Source: Mytilus trossulus
Taxonomy: Eukaryota > Mollusca > Bivalvia > Mytilida > Mytilidae
Reading direction: 5' to 3'
Length of the DNA: 64,000 nucleotides
Assembly (NCBI RefSeq): GCF_036588685.1
Contig: NC_086386.1
Span: forward strand, 47,725,878-47,789,877
The notes beneath the pieces are model-generated. The model saw only the letters and a list, made by a program, of their open reading frames with translations, searched no databases and was not told the origin of the DNA. How positions within the stretch are numbered: position 1 is the stretch's first letter; each line of letters starts with the position of its first letter. The translations under genes were made by a program, and so were the position numbers. Positions 1 through 22,612 of the stretch are shown here, one piece after another.

Positions 1-747
1 AAAAATAAATTTTACCTTATAATATCAATACAGCAAATAATTTTCCGTTTAATACATTGCGTAAAATACTAGAACGGATATATTAACATAACCATAATAA
101 ATATCAATAGATCATTTTTTTAAAGACAATAACCTACTTACTACGATAATCGAGGTTTCAGTTATATTGTCTAATAAAATATATTTTGCTTACAAATCAG
201 GTTATCCGATAAGATAAAATATCATAAAAAGTTACCTTACACATGACACCGCATGCATAGATTTGGTATAGATTTTGATTACTGTTAAATCAATTACATA
301 GTGGTTATCATTTAGACAAGACATGTCGATATATATACATTCCTGAACATATATTAACAATGTACATTTTTTTTTATCTGTGAATTAAATCATACTCATA
401 TACCTGTTACAATAGATACAAAGTGTTGTTCCAAAATTCTAATTGTAAATACATTTTAGTGAATGCTAATTTATTTTATGTTTAACTTGACAACAAAGAG
501 GCACGCATTCCTTTAATAAACATTATTTTGTTCTACATTTGGAACTTATCACACCATTGTGTACTGAACGGTATATATCAAAGATATTCGTATCTATATG
601 TGTGGCTTTAAGCCTTATTCTCTAAAGTTGATCAACTATCTATGATCAAGTGATATACACAGACAATATTGATATTTTAATCTTAAAAAGTTAGATGTAT
701 TCAACTAAAAATTACAGACGCATTACGTTATTCGTATTATAATATAT
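1..747. other. Non-coding AT-rich DNA
   Basis: I see no exon with convincing splice sites, no conserved protein and no clear repeat boundary here. It is ordinary AT-rich intergenic DNA. Confidence 0.5.
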
Positions 748-1348
748 TTAAGGTAGATCACCAGTATATATTTTTTGAGACAGAATTTTTTTTAAATTTG
801 CCAAAATGAAGATTTTACTATGCTCTTTTCAAAAATTTAATAAAAAGTATGGGTCACCGTGCTATTTTTCAAGCAATGAGTCGTTGAAAATTGCCAAAAT
901 TTTGTAAGCTTGTTGATGAAAAAACACATAAGGGTGTATAAAAAAAAATCTATGAGATAGAATTTTGAAATAAATTGTTAGAAGAAAGGTTTCATAATAT
1001 GTTTTAAGAAAATAAAAAGAAAACATGGTGTCACCGAACTTGTTTTCTTGCTACAAGTGAAAATAAAAAATGTCCCTATTAGACCAGTATAAATTTTGTA
1101 CTAAAAGAGTTATCTCCCCTTAAATGGCTCATTTGAAAAAAAAACGATTTTAAAACCAATAAAAATTATTTTTTTTTAAATATTTTGAATAACACGATTA
1201 ATTAACAGGTTTTCTTCAAAAAGAAAAACATTCTAACTATTGAATTGCAAATCTGTTTCTAAAATTGCAGATTTAAGCAAAAAACTAGACCGATTTTGTA
1301 CTGCGATTGTACAATCCAAGATGGCGGCATACCATCAATCTACCTTAA
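748..1348. mobile_element. MITE with TTAA target site
   Basis: The block is bounded by TTAA+GGTAGAT on the left and ATCTACC+TTAA on the right, giving short inverted ends and a TTAA duplication. There is no open reading frame of note. TTAA duplications are typical of piggyBac and Kolobok transposons, so this is probably a non-autonomous relative. The right end carries an AAGATGGCGGC motif (about 1319-1329). Confidence 0.55.
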
Positions 1349-3299
1349 TAGATTAACTACCGACCCAAACGAGTAAAAAAAGCCCAACAAAATCAAAACA
1401 AGTCTTTCTAGATTTATAGAAAGTTTTTTTTCACATGCTAAATAAAGGCAAAAGTAGTTTACCGCTGTTCAAAGCTCATTAATCCATGGACAAAAAACAA
1501 AATCGGGGTAACAAACTAAAACCTAGGGAAACGCATTAAATATAAGAGGAGAACAACGACACAACACATTTGTTTATAGTTGTAAATGTTCAGCATATCA
1601 CCTATACAACATATTTTGTAATTGGCATATGTTTCGGTAGATTTTAATGTTGCCCTTCCGAAGGATGCATGTACTAAGACCTTACAAATATTCTATTTTA
1701 CATATTTTATCTATACAAATGTACATAGTTATCAAATGATTCTATTTGACATCCACTAATCTTTTTGGTGATGTCAAACAGAAATCTAAGTAAAGATTTT
1801 TTTTTTCTATTTTGACCACATTTAAAGAATAACATCTTTGCCATAAATGAAACACAATTAATAAAAAAAAAATTCCGGCATTAAAAAATATCTGATTTAT
1901 TTTTCTATAGGATAATGATGTCTTTCGAAAAGTTAAAAGTCGTTTTTAAAAAAAAAATAAAAGGGTTAGACTATAATGGCAAATTCAAAGTTAGGCTTTA
2001 TGATAAAACGATTAGGTACTGACCACCAACATGAGGACAAATATGTCTCTGATATGAGAAACATATTATGATAAAAAAAATGGTGAATCCCACTGAACAA
2101 AAATAATTGTATATCTACTAACCTTGTACACGATCCTCTAATCTCAACAACACAATTTGACAAGAAATAATTTGGAATTATCGTTAGGATACAAAAAATA
2201 TAAACAAATTTATGCAGTAAAGATATTATACAATATAACTGTGAAGTACCATAAATATATCTGACGTCAACCTCTTGAACTTTATATTATTGTGTTAGAG
2301 TCTGTTATCAAGTAGTTGTCATTGGTTCATGTCTGTCACATCTCTTTTTCGTAAATCATATTGTATAAATAAGGCCGTTAATTTTTCGTTTAAATTTCGC
2401 TGTCGGAGCCTTTTAATTTTAACATTTTGTTTATGTTGGGTTTTTTTCATTATGAAAGCTGCACGGTGATCTTTACATGCTTTTATCTCCGTCATTTGAA
2501 CTCTGGTGGAAAGCTGTTTTTATATACCATCTGTGAATATCAATAAAAGGACCATTCGCTACCAATGGAAAATCGAATCAGCCCAATTATCTCTCTTGAG
2601 TTCCCATTGATTTAAGGCAATAAGCCTCAAGAATCTGCTGGTTATGGCTGAATTGGCAAAAAACGAACGATGATTCATTTGTGTTCAAATCTAAATTTGT
2701 AATGCAAATTAACTTCTTCTCTAAGTTAATTCCTCCGCAACGGAGCACCCGTGTCACACGGTAAAAAAAACCACTCATCAAAAATGTTAGAATTTTGAAA
2801 TAAGCTACATTCGGTAAAATTACAGATCAGCCGATTTTCTTGTGTCAGAAGATATACGATTGCGAAAAACGCGTTAGCGAATTCAGAAACCGACACATTG
2901 TATCAATCAACAAGTTCGTAATGATGACAATAACACTTGTGTTGTTTCTATTCTTGGTCCAGTGGTTCCTGTTCATAACTCTGTTGAAGCATAGAAACCC
3001 CTGATAATTAATCTGTGTTGTTTGAACATGTACGAGCATGAGACATGTTAACTACGTCCTATGGGGCAGAGGGTATGTTCCTACTATGAAATAAACGTTG
3101 CCGATTGCACAGTTTGAGTCAATCTGTCTGTCCTAGGCCTAAATTCTACTTTGAAGTAGTTCATTATGTCAATATCAAGGAAAATATCAAGATATGAAAA
3201 AAGGGTATGACAAAAATACTAAACTCCCAAGTTGTCTATAAAAACTGACAAAATCCTATGTTATCACTCTACGAAATGATTGGAATTCATCATATTTTT
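1349..3299. other. Non-coding stretch with one dispersed-repeat fragment
   Basis: No gene is supported. About 2310-2420 resembles 52270-52400 (both contain a GGCCGTTA run followed by CGGAGCCTTTT), so it is a fragment of a dispersed mussel repeat. The rest is unremarkable AT-rich sequence. Confidence 0.45.
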
Positions 3300-3395
3300 G
3301 ACATGGTACATACTGGCATTTTCCAAGAAAATGGTGAGTTGAACCTGGTTTTAATGCTTGCTAAACCTCCCACTTGTATGTTGATTGTTTCGTTG
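3300..3395 (+). repeat. Dispersed repeat fragment (AACCTGGTTTTA family)
   Basis: This fragment (AAAATGGTGAGTTGAACCTG followed by a TTTTAATGC-type continuation) matches 62310-62410 in the same orientation and 39430-39510 in reverse. It is one of at least four copies of this family in the window. Confidence 0.5.
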
Positions 3396-3436
3396 TATTG
3401 AAAATTTGGGTGAGCAATACAAACTGACATAACAGA

Positions 3437-4839
3437 TTATGGTGGCTTGAAAAACACCAGTTCCACTCAGATTACGATTCTACCTTGACAGGTAAGTTTG
3501 TATCTAGCCTATAAAATACTTATTTAGCCTTCAGAATTGAAAGGTCAGTTTATCCCATTCATACAAAAGAAGTTTACCTATGAGGTTCAGAATGGGGTTT
3601 ACAGAGTAGACAATACATGTAATAGCAACAAAAAATAATAGAGAATAAAGAAAATGAATATCAAAATAAAGAAAAGAGAATAATTTACTGCATTGCAAAA
3701 GTATAAAGAATAACTGTGCAAAATAAAGGGTTACTTAGGTAACTGTAATGCAATACTGATAATATAATCATGATCAATGTACATAATTGATAAATAATCT
3801 TGTAACAGAAAGACTAAATTGGAAAATCATTTTCATGAGAATTTTACAGAATGAGTTATTTCAAGGCTATTAAAAGAAAATGCCCTAAAACTTTAAAGAA
3901 TACAGATATTAAAAAAACCCATCCAGGTCCTCATGTTATTTACATTGTCAAAATATAGGCCACACCATTGTTATTCCAAGAGTAATCTAGACATCTAGTC
4001 AAACTGGTTTTTAACTAAAGATCTAGTCAAACTGGTTTGGTATAACTGACAGTTTGCTCCTGCCCTAGATGTCTATTTCACAGTGACCTTATGTGTTTGT
4101 GCTTAGAGTACATTGTACTGTCATATTTATTGATTTTTTGTTGGGACATGACCTAAACATGCAAAACAGTGGCTTGAGATTTAAATTTAAAAGGAATCAA
4201 TAAAATCTTAGAAAGTTTATTCTATATGAACTTATTTTAGTATAATAAATTAATATTTGGAATTTTATATCCTGATTGATGATTTTTTTGGGGACCAAGA
4301 TGTTTTCTTCATTCTAATTCACATATAATTATTCAACCTTCAATTCACATTAAAAGATAAAAAAAAATTTCAGCTCTCTTTTAAAATATTTTGCAACTAA
4401 ATTTAATAATCCGTTAGAATTTGGTGTAAACAAAAAACAAGAGAACCTGCAAGCATAGTCTATTTCTATTAAGTCAAGCCGATAGTTTTTTTATATCTGA
4501 AAAGAAAACTAGCACGTAAAAAAAAGGGCGAAAGTAACCCCTAAAATTCAACATTAACATATTTTAAACAATTGAATCAAGATGCACAAAGTTTAAGCAT
4601 TGGGCAGAATATAGGGTTCTTTTGTACTTTAACAATATCACAATAACAATAAAGTGACCTTAATGTTGGACAAGGTAAATGGCATGAAGCCAATTTTACC
4701 AACTTCTTTTGTATGAATGGGATAAACTGACCTTTCAATTCTCAAGGCTAAATAAGTATTTTATAGGCTAGATACAAACTTACCTGTCAAGGTAGAATTG
4801 TAATCTGAGTGGTACCGGTGTTTTTCAAGCCACCATAAT
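3437..4839. mobile_element. 1.4 kb foldback element with ~140 bp inverted ends
   Basis: The left arm (3437 to about 3580) and right arm (about 4697 to 4839) are reverse complements over roughly 140 bp with few mismatches, starting ATTATGGTGGCTTGAAAAAC. The interior is AT-rich with no protein-like frame; it contains a short direct repeat around ATCTAGTCAAACTGGTTT at about 3994-4040. Long inverted ends without coding capacity suggest a non-autonomous foldback or MITE-type DNA transposon. I could not define a target-site duplication. Confidence 0.7.
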
Positions 4840-5645
4840 ATGACAATGATTTGGATCTAGCATCCGAATTGTGTAGGCATACATCATAGTCATACATCAC
4901 AACAGACAATACAATTCAAACAAACCTACAAATAGTTATAACACAGACATCAATAAACAAGTTGCATGAAGTTGTTAGGAAATTATACAATGAGGTCATC
5001 AAAAGAGTTTTTGTAGCTGATATCAAGATTGATAAAAACGTCGACGAAACAGTTTTGTTCTTGATAGTATTTTTTTTATTCCAAATATAGTTTACACCTT
5101 TCCAATAAGTACAAAATAAGTTAAACATATATACATATGAGTAATTAAAATGTAAACAACACCGTAGAAACCACTTGCGTCACAATTTCACCACTGGGTC
5201 CAGCTGCACAAGGAATATCCAAAGTCAATAACAATGAATAAGTACCATGTCAAAAGTCATTCGACCAAAAAAAACATGACAGCACGTACACAAATAAAAG
5301 GAAAACTGAAAAGTGAATAAAAAGATACACTACTTCAGCACATAGTATTTATAACTCATGACCATTATTATTTGTGCAACCCAATTCGACATTCATTTTT
5401 ATTACATTCAAAATAGAACTAGGACTTGTAATTCACTAATCACTGAATTATAGATAAATTTTTCATTAAATATATAATTTTAGAGTTTCCCTAAGTACGG
5501 TTCAATTTATTTCCAAATCTTTTTATTAAAAAGCACTAGTGACAAAAGACAATTATTGGAATCCTGTTTCTTGTTCTGGAAAACTATACCTGGTTATAAT
5601 AAAATAGCTGAAATCAGTTATGATTTAAAACAGTTGTATATGACC

Positions 5646-5683
<38 letters not shown>

Positions 5684-5729
5684 TACATTTCCTCTGAAAC
5701 GATACAAATTTATAACTATTTTGATATGA
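4840..5729. other. Non-coding stretch
   Basis: No gene is supported. A short piece near 5190 (TTTCACCACTGGGTCC) matches the repeat family seen at 35955 and 55985. Confidence 0.4.
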
Positions 5730-5830
5730 GCATCACAGATGAGTCTTATGTAGACGAAACGTGTGGCTGGCGTACTAGGTTATAATCCTGGTACTTTTGA
5801 TAACTATTTGTCTCTAAACCAAGAATTTTC
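5730..5830 (+). repeat. Decayed hammerhead-ribozyme repeat copy
   Basis: The sequence follows the layout of the copies at 35877 and 48159: stem I strand GCATCA, a core CAGATGAG (CTGATGAG with one change), stem II GTCT/AGAC, GAAAC, then TGGCGT. It continues into ATAATCCTGGTAC and TTTGATAACTATTTG, the family's usual 3' flank. The altered core base and stem III (GTGTGGC) suggest it no longer cleaves. Confidence 0.6.
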
Positions 5831-7335
5831 CATAGAAAATGACAACTTTTGAGAAAATAACCAAATTTGGAGACCGTTATTGTTACGGCGCATACTCAGC
5901 CAACATACTGCCCTAGAATTTTAAACTCTTTGTTTCAACACTTGCCCAATTGTACCGTGATTTCACAGGCATCTTCTAGTTTAAATAAAAGTCTTAACTA
6001 AAATACATATTAAAACTCTTTAATAATCTATTATCACAATTTATCAACACTGTTCATTAAAGTTGATTCCCAGAAACATATTTATTTCATCAATGCTCAT
6101 GTTTTTTCAAATTAAAACTTTTTTATATGAGCAGTTATTGTATATTTGAGTTCCATCAGATATGTAATTTATTATCCTAATCATACTATATAAAATTCTG
6201 GATAATAAAAAGTAAAATATAACAAAATTTTCAAGTATTTTAAAAATCAAATCACCGAAATTAAGTAAACATAATTTTGTAATTCACCGAGAATAAGTAA
6301 AAAATGTTGTTATATCTTTATGTGCTATTATGTTTCAACTGTGCAGTAGTTGCGTTAAAAGTATAAATTATTAACTGACTACAGATGTATATAAACAATT
6401 GTATTAAAAACCTATTTGTATTACTTATCTTTTGTTTATAATGTTAAAAGTACATCTTCAAGATCAATGTTACTATAAATATCTTAAAATCAGTCTCTAA
6501 ATTCAGAAATTATTGTTTCCTTTTTATTAATACCTAAAATATGACAGTTACGGCTGCAACAAAAAATCTTGCATTCAGAACTTCAGTAGTGATTTTCATT
6601 CATAAAACTTTTGCAATCACATGAATAAGTTTTAGCATTTTTGCCAAAGGTTAATGATTTGCAATAATAAATATTCACATTAATTTCTGAATTTAAAAAA
6701 CTAATATACATAGAAAATAATTAAAACAATTTCAAGGAAAATAATCCAACTTAAAACATTTTTTTTTCCACATTGTATTTACACAAGCTTCAATATATCC
6801 ATGGAAAGAACAAACTAAGAAATGAATTAGCAATCACTTGATCAGCAATGCCAACAGAGAAATATGATGAATTGTCAAATGTTTGAAGTCATTCCTTTTT
6901 TAAAACTTATATTCTCAACTGAACAAAATTTTGTGATGCAATAGAAGACAAAATATATAGCTGCCTCAGTGAAAGGGAATTGGTTTGCCAGACTTTATCA
7001 AACAAAGTAAAAAATATCAGATTTTTGGGGGAAGAAGAATTTGAAGATCTTTTTTTTATGAATATTCAACAAGAATGTTCAGAGCTAAAAGATTGAAAGG
7101 AAACAGAAGATGCATTAAAAAAATAGCCAAGATCATATAATGTTAAGATTTTTTGGTAGTTTTTGTAGGTCAGTCTAGGAAAATACAGATTACTCCATTT
7201 TTTTTTACAAAAACCATACAGTACATGTATGTTAACCTGAATTTGGCTTATACAAAAGCTATCTCAATTCTTAGCATCCAAATTTGCAATCTAAGAACTA
7301 GAATGTTATTGATTTATCTTTTGTTTATCATAAAT
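5831..7335. other. Non-coding stretch downstream of ZCCHC10
   Basis: The 3' untranslated region of the minus-strand ZCCHC10 gene must lie in the right part of this interval. I could not find a convincing AATAAA on the minus strand close to the stop codon. No other gene is seen. Confidence 0.45.
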
Positions 7336-17325
<9,990 letters not shown>

Positions 17326-19394
17326 ACAATTATCAAAAATAATTAAAAAAAATTAAACATATTTGAAAATTTTAAATTATAATTAATGATAGAAAAAATG
17401 TATCAACTGTTATGACTGTTAAATATTCATATTTTATCTGTCTTCAATGATTGTAAAAGTTCTGATTTATAATGTACTTAGGCCACACCAATTTGATTCC
17501 TTGTTCGACAGACCCGCCCACACTTATTTTTTTCAAAACAGAATTTTTATTTTTTTTTATATTCCCGCTTCCCGCATCCAGAAATGTAATCATGTCCATA
17601 TCCCGCACCGTTTTTTTTTGGTAAATATTATAAAAAGATATCAACATTTGTTTTTAAAATCACAGTCTAACCTGTATATATAACGATTTTAAACATAAAA
17701 GCACCCCACCACACTGTGTAAATATCTGTGAGAATATTTGTTTCAGCATGAAACCTCATTCAAAGTGGGAGTGCTCCGATATAAATTTATAACAGCGGAA
17801 ATACCTGTAAAGAACAAAACATTGGTTTCTTTCCCCCTTCCTTATATTCCCTATCAAAAAATTTTCGTTGTTAGAATGAAGTACAAAGAACTTCTGAAGA
17901 ATTTGCCTTCAACTGCAATTATATTGTATGCTGGCGAAACAAAACTATCCATAGCCGCTGCATGTTTATGCACCTGTCCTGATTGATTCAGGGGCCTGTC
18001 GTTCAGCAGTTATCGTTTGTTGATGTTGTTCATAGGTATTTTCCCATTTGGATATATAAATTAGATCGTTGGTTTTCCTGTTCGAATTGTGTACGCTTAT
18101 AATTTTGGGGTCCTTTATAGCTTGCTGTTTGGTCTGTATCAAAGCCCTGTGTAAAAGGCTGTACTTTGACCTGTGTTTGTTATTATCAGGTTGAGAGCAA
18201 CCCTCCCTCAGACAACATGGACAAGGGGTCATTTTACTGATGAAGAAAAGAAAATAGAAATACCAAGGATTTTTATAGTTCTTCTATACAAAACCTTTGA
18301 AAACTTAGAATTTTATACTCAAAAAGAGGAGAGTAACATCATTTTTAAACAACTTTTCTAAAAGAGGGGTCCACTTATTTTGAATCATATTAAACTGTTA
18401 AACATTGTTAAAGTAAATGTGTTAACATGGTTAAAGTCCAGGAATATTACAAAATTCTTGGACATGTTTTGACCATTTAATACCAGATAGATACATTTTT
18501 TTATATAGTTCTTTGAGAAAATATGAGCCCTTTTGTACAAACAAATATATCATAACTTATATTGATCCCTCATAACACATGTAAAAGGTATATTTATAAC
18601 ATTAATGGGTTGCCCTCAAACTGATTATGACTTGGATGGAGAATTGTCTCATTGTCAGTCACACATACATGGACCAGATTTAATTATTTCTTGGTGAACA
18701 GGGGAAAAATACTTCAGAAATTAAAGAAATGTCAATGTACAAGTGATAAGTTTTAATATTGTCAAAACCTACTATTTTATGTTTACAAAAAAAAATTATT
18801 TATAATCACTCGCCTTTACTTTTCAAGCTTTGCCTCAAAAATTTGCATATTAAATATTTGTTTATTAAAATTTTCAAATCTCTTGCTCGCCCCAAATTTT
18901 GGAGTTCAAAAATCCGTAGAACAAGAAATTAAATTGGTGTGGCCTTAATAATAAATAACCATGATAACAAATAAGCTTTATTTAGAGTCAGCATGGTACA
19001 TGTATATAAAACATAGACAAACATAAGCTCTAATGAGCTTTTAACCGACATATGAGATTGAGTGTGCAAGACAGCTCTTCAGAATTCCAGCTATGGAAAG
19101 GCAATTAAATTGGTATGCGTGTTGACAGCGTATTCAAGCACAATTGAATGTTGGTGTTCTTACATGTAACATTATGTTGTTTTTATCTAAATAGTATTAG
19201 TAATTATTTTCCAAATATATTTCTTTTTTAAATAATTCAATTACCATGATCATGATGATAACATGAATTATATACATGTAGACTCATTGAAAAGTAGTAT
19301 ACAGTGTACATTTAGCTATAGACACTTGTCTAAATCTAAATGCTACATGTATACCCATGTGAAATTGTCCCGCATGTCTGTACAGAAACAAGGT
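17326..19394. other. Non-coding, with dispersed-repeat fragments
   Basis: No gene is supported. 17985-18190 (CAGGGGCCTGTCGTTCAGC onward, then TTATAGCTTGCTGTTTGG) and 18628-18670 are plus-orientation pieces of the same dispersed family as 52260-52530. The missing ZCCHC10 start exon may lie in or beyond this stretch, but I could not identify it. Confidence 0.45.
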
Positions 19395-19723
19395 CCATCG
19401 GGTCGTCGAATAGTCTTCCCCTGTCTGGGATCCGTACAAAAAACTACACATTACTCAGGTTGAGCAGGTACAGCGTAAGGCAGCCAGGTTTGTCTTCAAT
19501 GATTATAAAGACAGATCACCTGGAGCAGTTTCAAATTTAATAAAATCATTGGAATTGGAAAATTTGGAATTAAGAAGGAAAAAGGCTAGATTAACTATGC
19601 TGTATAAAATAAATTGGTGGTTAGTTGAAGTTCCTAAAGACAACTTAACAATATCTGATAGACACACTAGGGGGAAACATAAATTTAGGCTATAAATTTT
19701 CATTTTATCCTCGCACTATTTCC

Positions 19724-20505
19724 ATACCTGTCAACCTCTGAAAATGAAAAGTCAGGTCATGACCTGCATTGAAAAAAAAAATCTCAGGTCATAACGCGTA
19801 CGACATTTTGCGGGCTCAATTGAAGAACAAAAATATGTTTACATATAATTTATATAGTCAATATGTATATAAAACAGTTAGAACATGTATACAAGTTTAT
19901 TTCAGACTATTGTTATATTCCATAGTAGCAGACTTGGCATTCTTTAAAAGAACTGCACTTGGTTTCAGTTCATAGCAATGCAAATGTGTATTCATTTTAC
20001 AAGAAAGAAGAGCACACAGTGTATCCTTATTAAGATCAGCCCTAAACTCTGTAGCTATTTTCTTTACTAAAGAAAATGCCCTCTCATTGTCTGCATTGCT
20101 GTTTGGCAAAACCTGTAATGTTTTAGCAAGTTTTGACAAAACAAAAAATCTTGGCTTGTTAAGAAAAATGTCATGCAACTTGGACATTTCTCCCCAAAAT
20201 GTACCAATGTCAGTTTCAGGGGAAGTGCAAAGTGGAAGTTCATCTAATGGAGTCAACGTAGCTCTTTTTTTCGTTACGTAGCTCAGGTAAACAAGTCCTA
20301 CATTTTGACTTTTGGTTACATTGAAAAAGACCGATAAAACCGAAGGTCGTATTACTTCTAAATACCGGAAACAATTCCGGTCAGAAATCCAGGTGAAACG
20401 GGTAATGTTAGAAATTCCCGGGACCCGCCGGGTAAAGAAAAACTCCCAGGTGAGAGGTGAAAATAACAGGTGTCACCCGCAAAAAACGGGTGAGTTGACA
20501 GGTAT
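19724..20505 (-). mobile_element. Internally deleted hAT transposon
   Basis: The insertion starts ATACCTGTCAAC and ends GTTGACAGGTAT, which are 12 bp perfect terminal inverted repeats. It is flanked by CTATTTCC (19716-19723) and GTATTTCG (20506-20513), an 8 bp duplication matching at six positions, as expected for hAT elements. Removing it rejoins the LINE sequence. At 782 bp it keeps only the 3' part of the transposase. Confidence 0.8.
19897..20256 (-). pseudogene. hAT transposase C-terminal dimerisation region (remnant)
   Basis: The frame contains VLPNSNADNERAFSLVKKI and TEFRADLNKDTLCALLSCKM, typical of the hAT C-terminal dimerisation domain (the A-x-x-ER-x-FS signature). The catalytic DDE region and BED finger are absent. 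The piece is carried on the minus strand inside the 782 bp element, so it cannot be an active transposase. Confidence 0.8.
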
Positions 20506-20793
20506 GTATTTCGGACTGGAACTCACTACCTGAAGCAATAGGTACATTTTTTGTATGTCTGACACCCTGGAATCCTTCAAAAGTGGCATATCCACTCTAA
20601 CATTTGAAGGATCCACAGCAACTTATTAAACTTTAAAGCCACTGTACATAATGTATATATGTTATTGATAATGATTTTTCTTTGTCATATTATTTTTTAA
20701 ATTAAGTCCATATGTACATAGAACACAAGTTCCGGGAAGTTTTACACTCCTACCTAGGAATCTACTCCCGTATTCGGAAGAAGAAGAAGAAGA

Positions 20794-21294
20794 TATATGT
20801 TTGGTAACTGGTTTAAAACTGTAGAACAAGGATTTGTAAATATTTTACCATACCTTGTTCAGGACAGAAGTAACAATAACTATTTCATGTTTCATAGGGT
20901 AATCATTTAACCAGTGCCATAAGATTTTTCAGTAAATTTCGTGGTGTAAAACAACCATTTTAGTCCATTTCATTATGATAATTAAACTCAATAATTTATA
21001 CCTTTTACGAAATGTCGGTGGTCGAAACGTAAAAGAAGTCATTCTGTTACTGCAGTATGAGACTGTTATCTAGCTTATTAACGAAAACACAGCTATTCTC
21101 TGGTTAAAACAGAAAAAATACGTTTCCCCAACTATTACGGGGAGATAACTCACAATATAAAGGAAATTTTGAGTCGGACGCGGATAACTGAATTACGGAA
21201 TTACCCATTTGCCGCTCACTTAAAATCAGTTGTCCCTAGAACACTTTATTTCATAGTGTACAGAGGAGGATTTAGGGGGGGGGGGGGCAGTTGG
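20794..21294. other. Spacer between two LINE fragments
   Basis: No gene is supported. A 13 bp G run at 21275-21287 directly precedes the truncated LINE. Confidence 0.4.
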
Positions 21295-22612
21295 CCCTTC
21301 ATACAAGAACTAGCTTCAAATCCAGACAATAACATCCAAACAGACCTTGTAATTATGGACTTTGCCAAAGCCTTTGACAAAGTCCCACATCAAAGACTCT
21401 TATACAAACTACATTTCTACGGTATACAAAATGAAACACTTAACTGGATCTCTGCCTTCTTATCAAACCGCACACAAACAGTTGTCCTGGATGGAGCGTC
21501 ATCAGACATTGCTCCAGTTACTTCTGGTGTCCCACAGGGAACAGTTCTGGGTCCAGTTCTATTCCTGGTATATATTAACGACCTACCAGAATATCTGAAA
21601 TCCAGTAAACTCAGACTGTTCGCAGACGACAGCATCATATACAAAAGCATCAAATCTAAAAAAGATTGTGATAGCCTTCAGGAAGATCTTGATGCTGCTG
21701 CAAAGTGGGAAGAAGACTGGCTGATGGCTTTCCATCCAGACAAATGTACAGTTCTCACTGCCTCAAACAAGAAAAATACCATCAAACACGACTACATCCT
21801 TCACGGCCACACTTTAGAATCTGTCTCCTCCGCAAAATATCTTGGAGTAACACTGCAATCAGATTTAAAATGGACACAGCATACAAACAACATCATTGGT
21901 AATGCTAATAAAAGCCTAGAGGCTTTCTAAAAAGAAATCTGAAAACATCCATTACAAACATTAAGTCTCAGGCATATCTAGCACTCGTACGTCCTAAACT
22001 AGAATATGCTTGTTCGGTTTGGAACCCTCATACTGCTGAACAATGCAATAAACTTGAGATGGTTCAACGCCGGGCTGCTAGATATGCCTGTAATCGTTAT
22101 CACAACACCAGTAGCGTTACAGACATGCTCCATACTTTAAATTGGCCTACCCTACAACAAAGAAGACTTAAAACAAGACTTATAATGTTTTATAAAATTG
22201 TACACCATATTGTCGCTGTACATCAACATTACTCATACCAACAGACAATAGAACCCGACAACTTCATACACAAACTTTCAGACACTTACTTACAGTTAAA
22301 GATTGTTACAAATATTCATTTTTTCCGTATACTATTACACAATGGAATGTACTACTTCCAAAGGTAGTACTTTCTCCCACTTTAAATATTTTTAGAGAAC
22401 AGTTAACACCTACTGTTCTCTACAATATAGAACAGTAAACCTAGTAGTTATGTAAATAGTTTTAACCACATGTCATGTTAGTATTTGTTTATTTTTTGGC
22501 ACTTTATTTTGTAAATATTTATTTATTATTATCCTACGCATGCGCAGCAGTTAGTAATCATCAAAAATCTGATGGATAACTGGATACCATAAGAAGAAGA
22601 AGAAGAAGCCCC
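21295..22612 (+). mobile_element. 5'-truncated LINE (CR1/Jockey-type) with (AAG)n tail
   Basis: One frame (to 21930) carries classic reverse-transcriptase motifs: LVIMDFAKAFDKVPHQRLL, SGVPQGTVLGPVLFLVYIND and LRLFADDSIIY (catalytic FADD present). A small insertion near 21915 shifts the frame; the next frame continues with YLALVRPKLEYACSVWNPHT and VQRRAARYACNRY. Another shift near 22310 leads to the end of the protein at about 22437. The 3' end is an (AAG)n run at about 22590-22610. The endonuclease domain is absent, so this is a dead 5'-truncated copy, but it is fairly young given the few lesions. Confidence 0.85.

Larger units (their letters stand above)
19395..20793 (+). mobile_element. LINE 3' fragment interrupted by a hAT remnant
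   Basis: Before the interruption, one frame reads VEQVQRKAARFVFNDYKDRS and continues as the C-terminal part of a non-LTR reverse transcriptase, to about 19715. It resumes after 20513 with sequence resembling the WNSLPE-type end of such proteins, and finishes in a (GAA)n tail at about 20769-20787. The protein is 5'-truncated and broken. The same tail type follows the LINE at 21295-22612, suggesting related clades. Confidence 0.65.

Noticed and set aside
17966-18232. 88-residue minus-strand frame
   Set aside because: It is the reverse of a common dispersed repeat (CAGGGGCCTGTCGTTCAGC).
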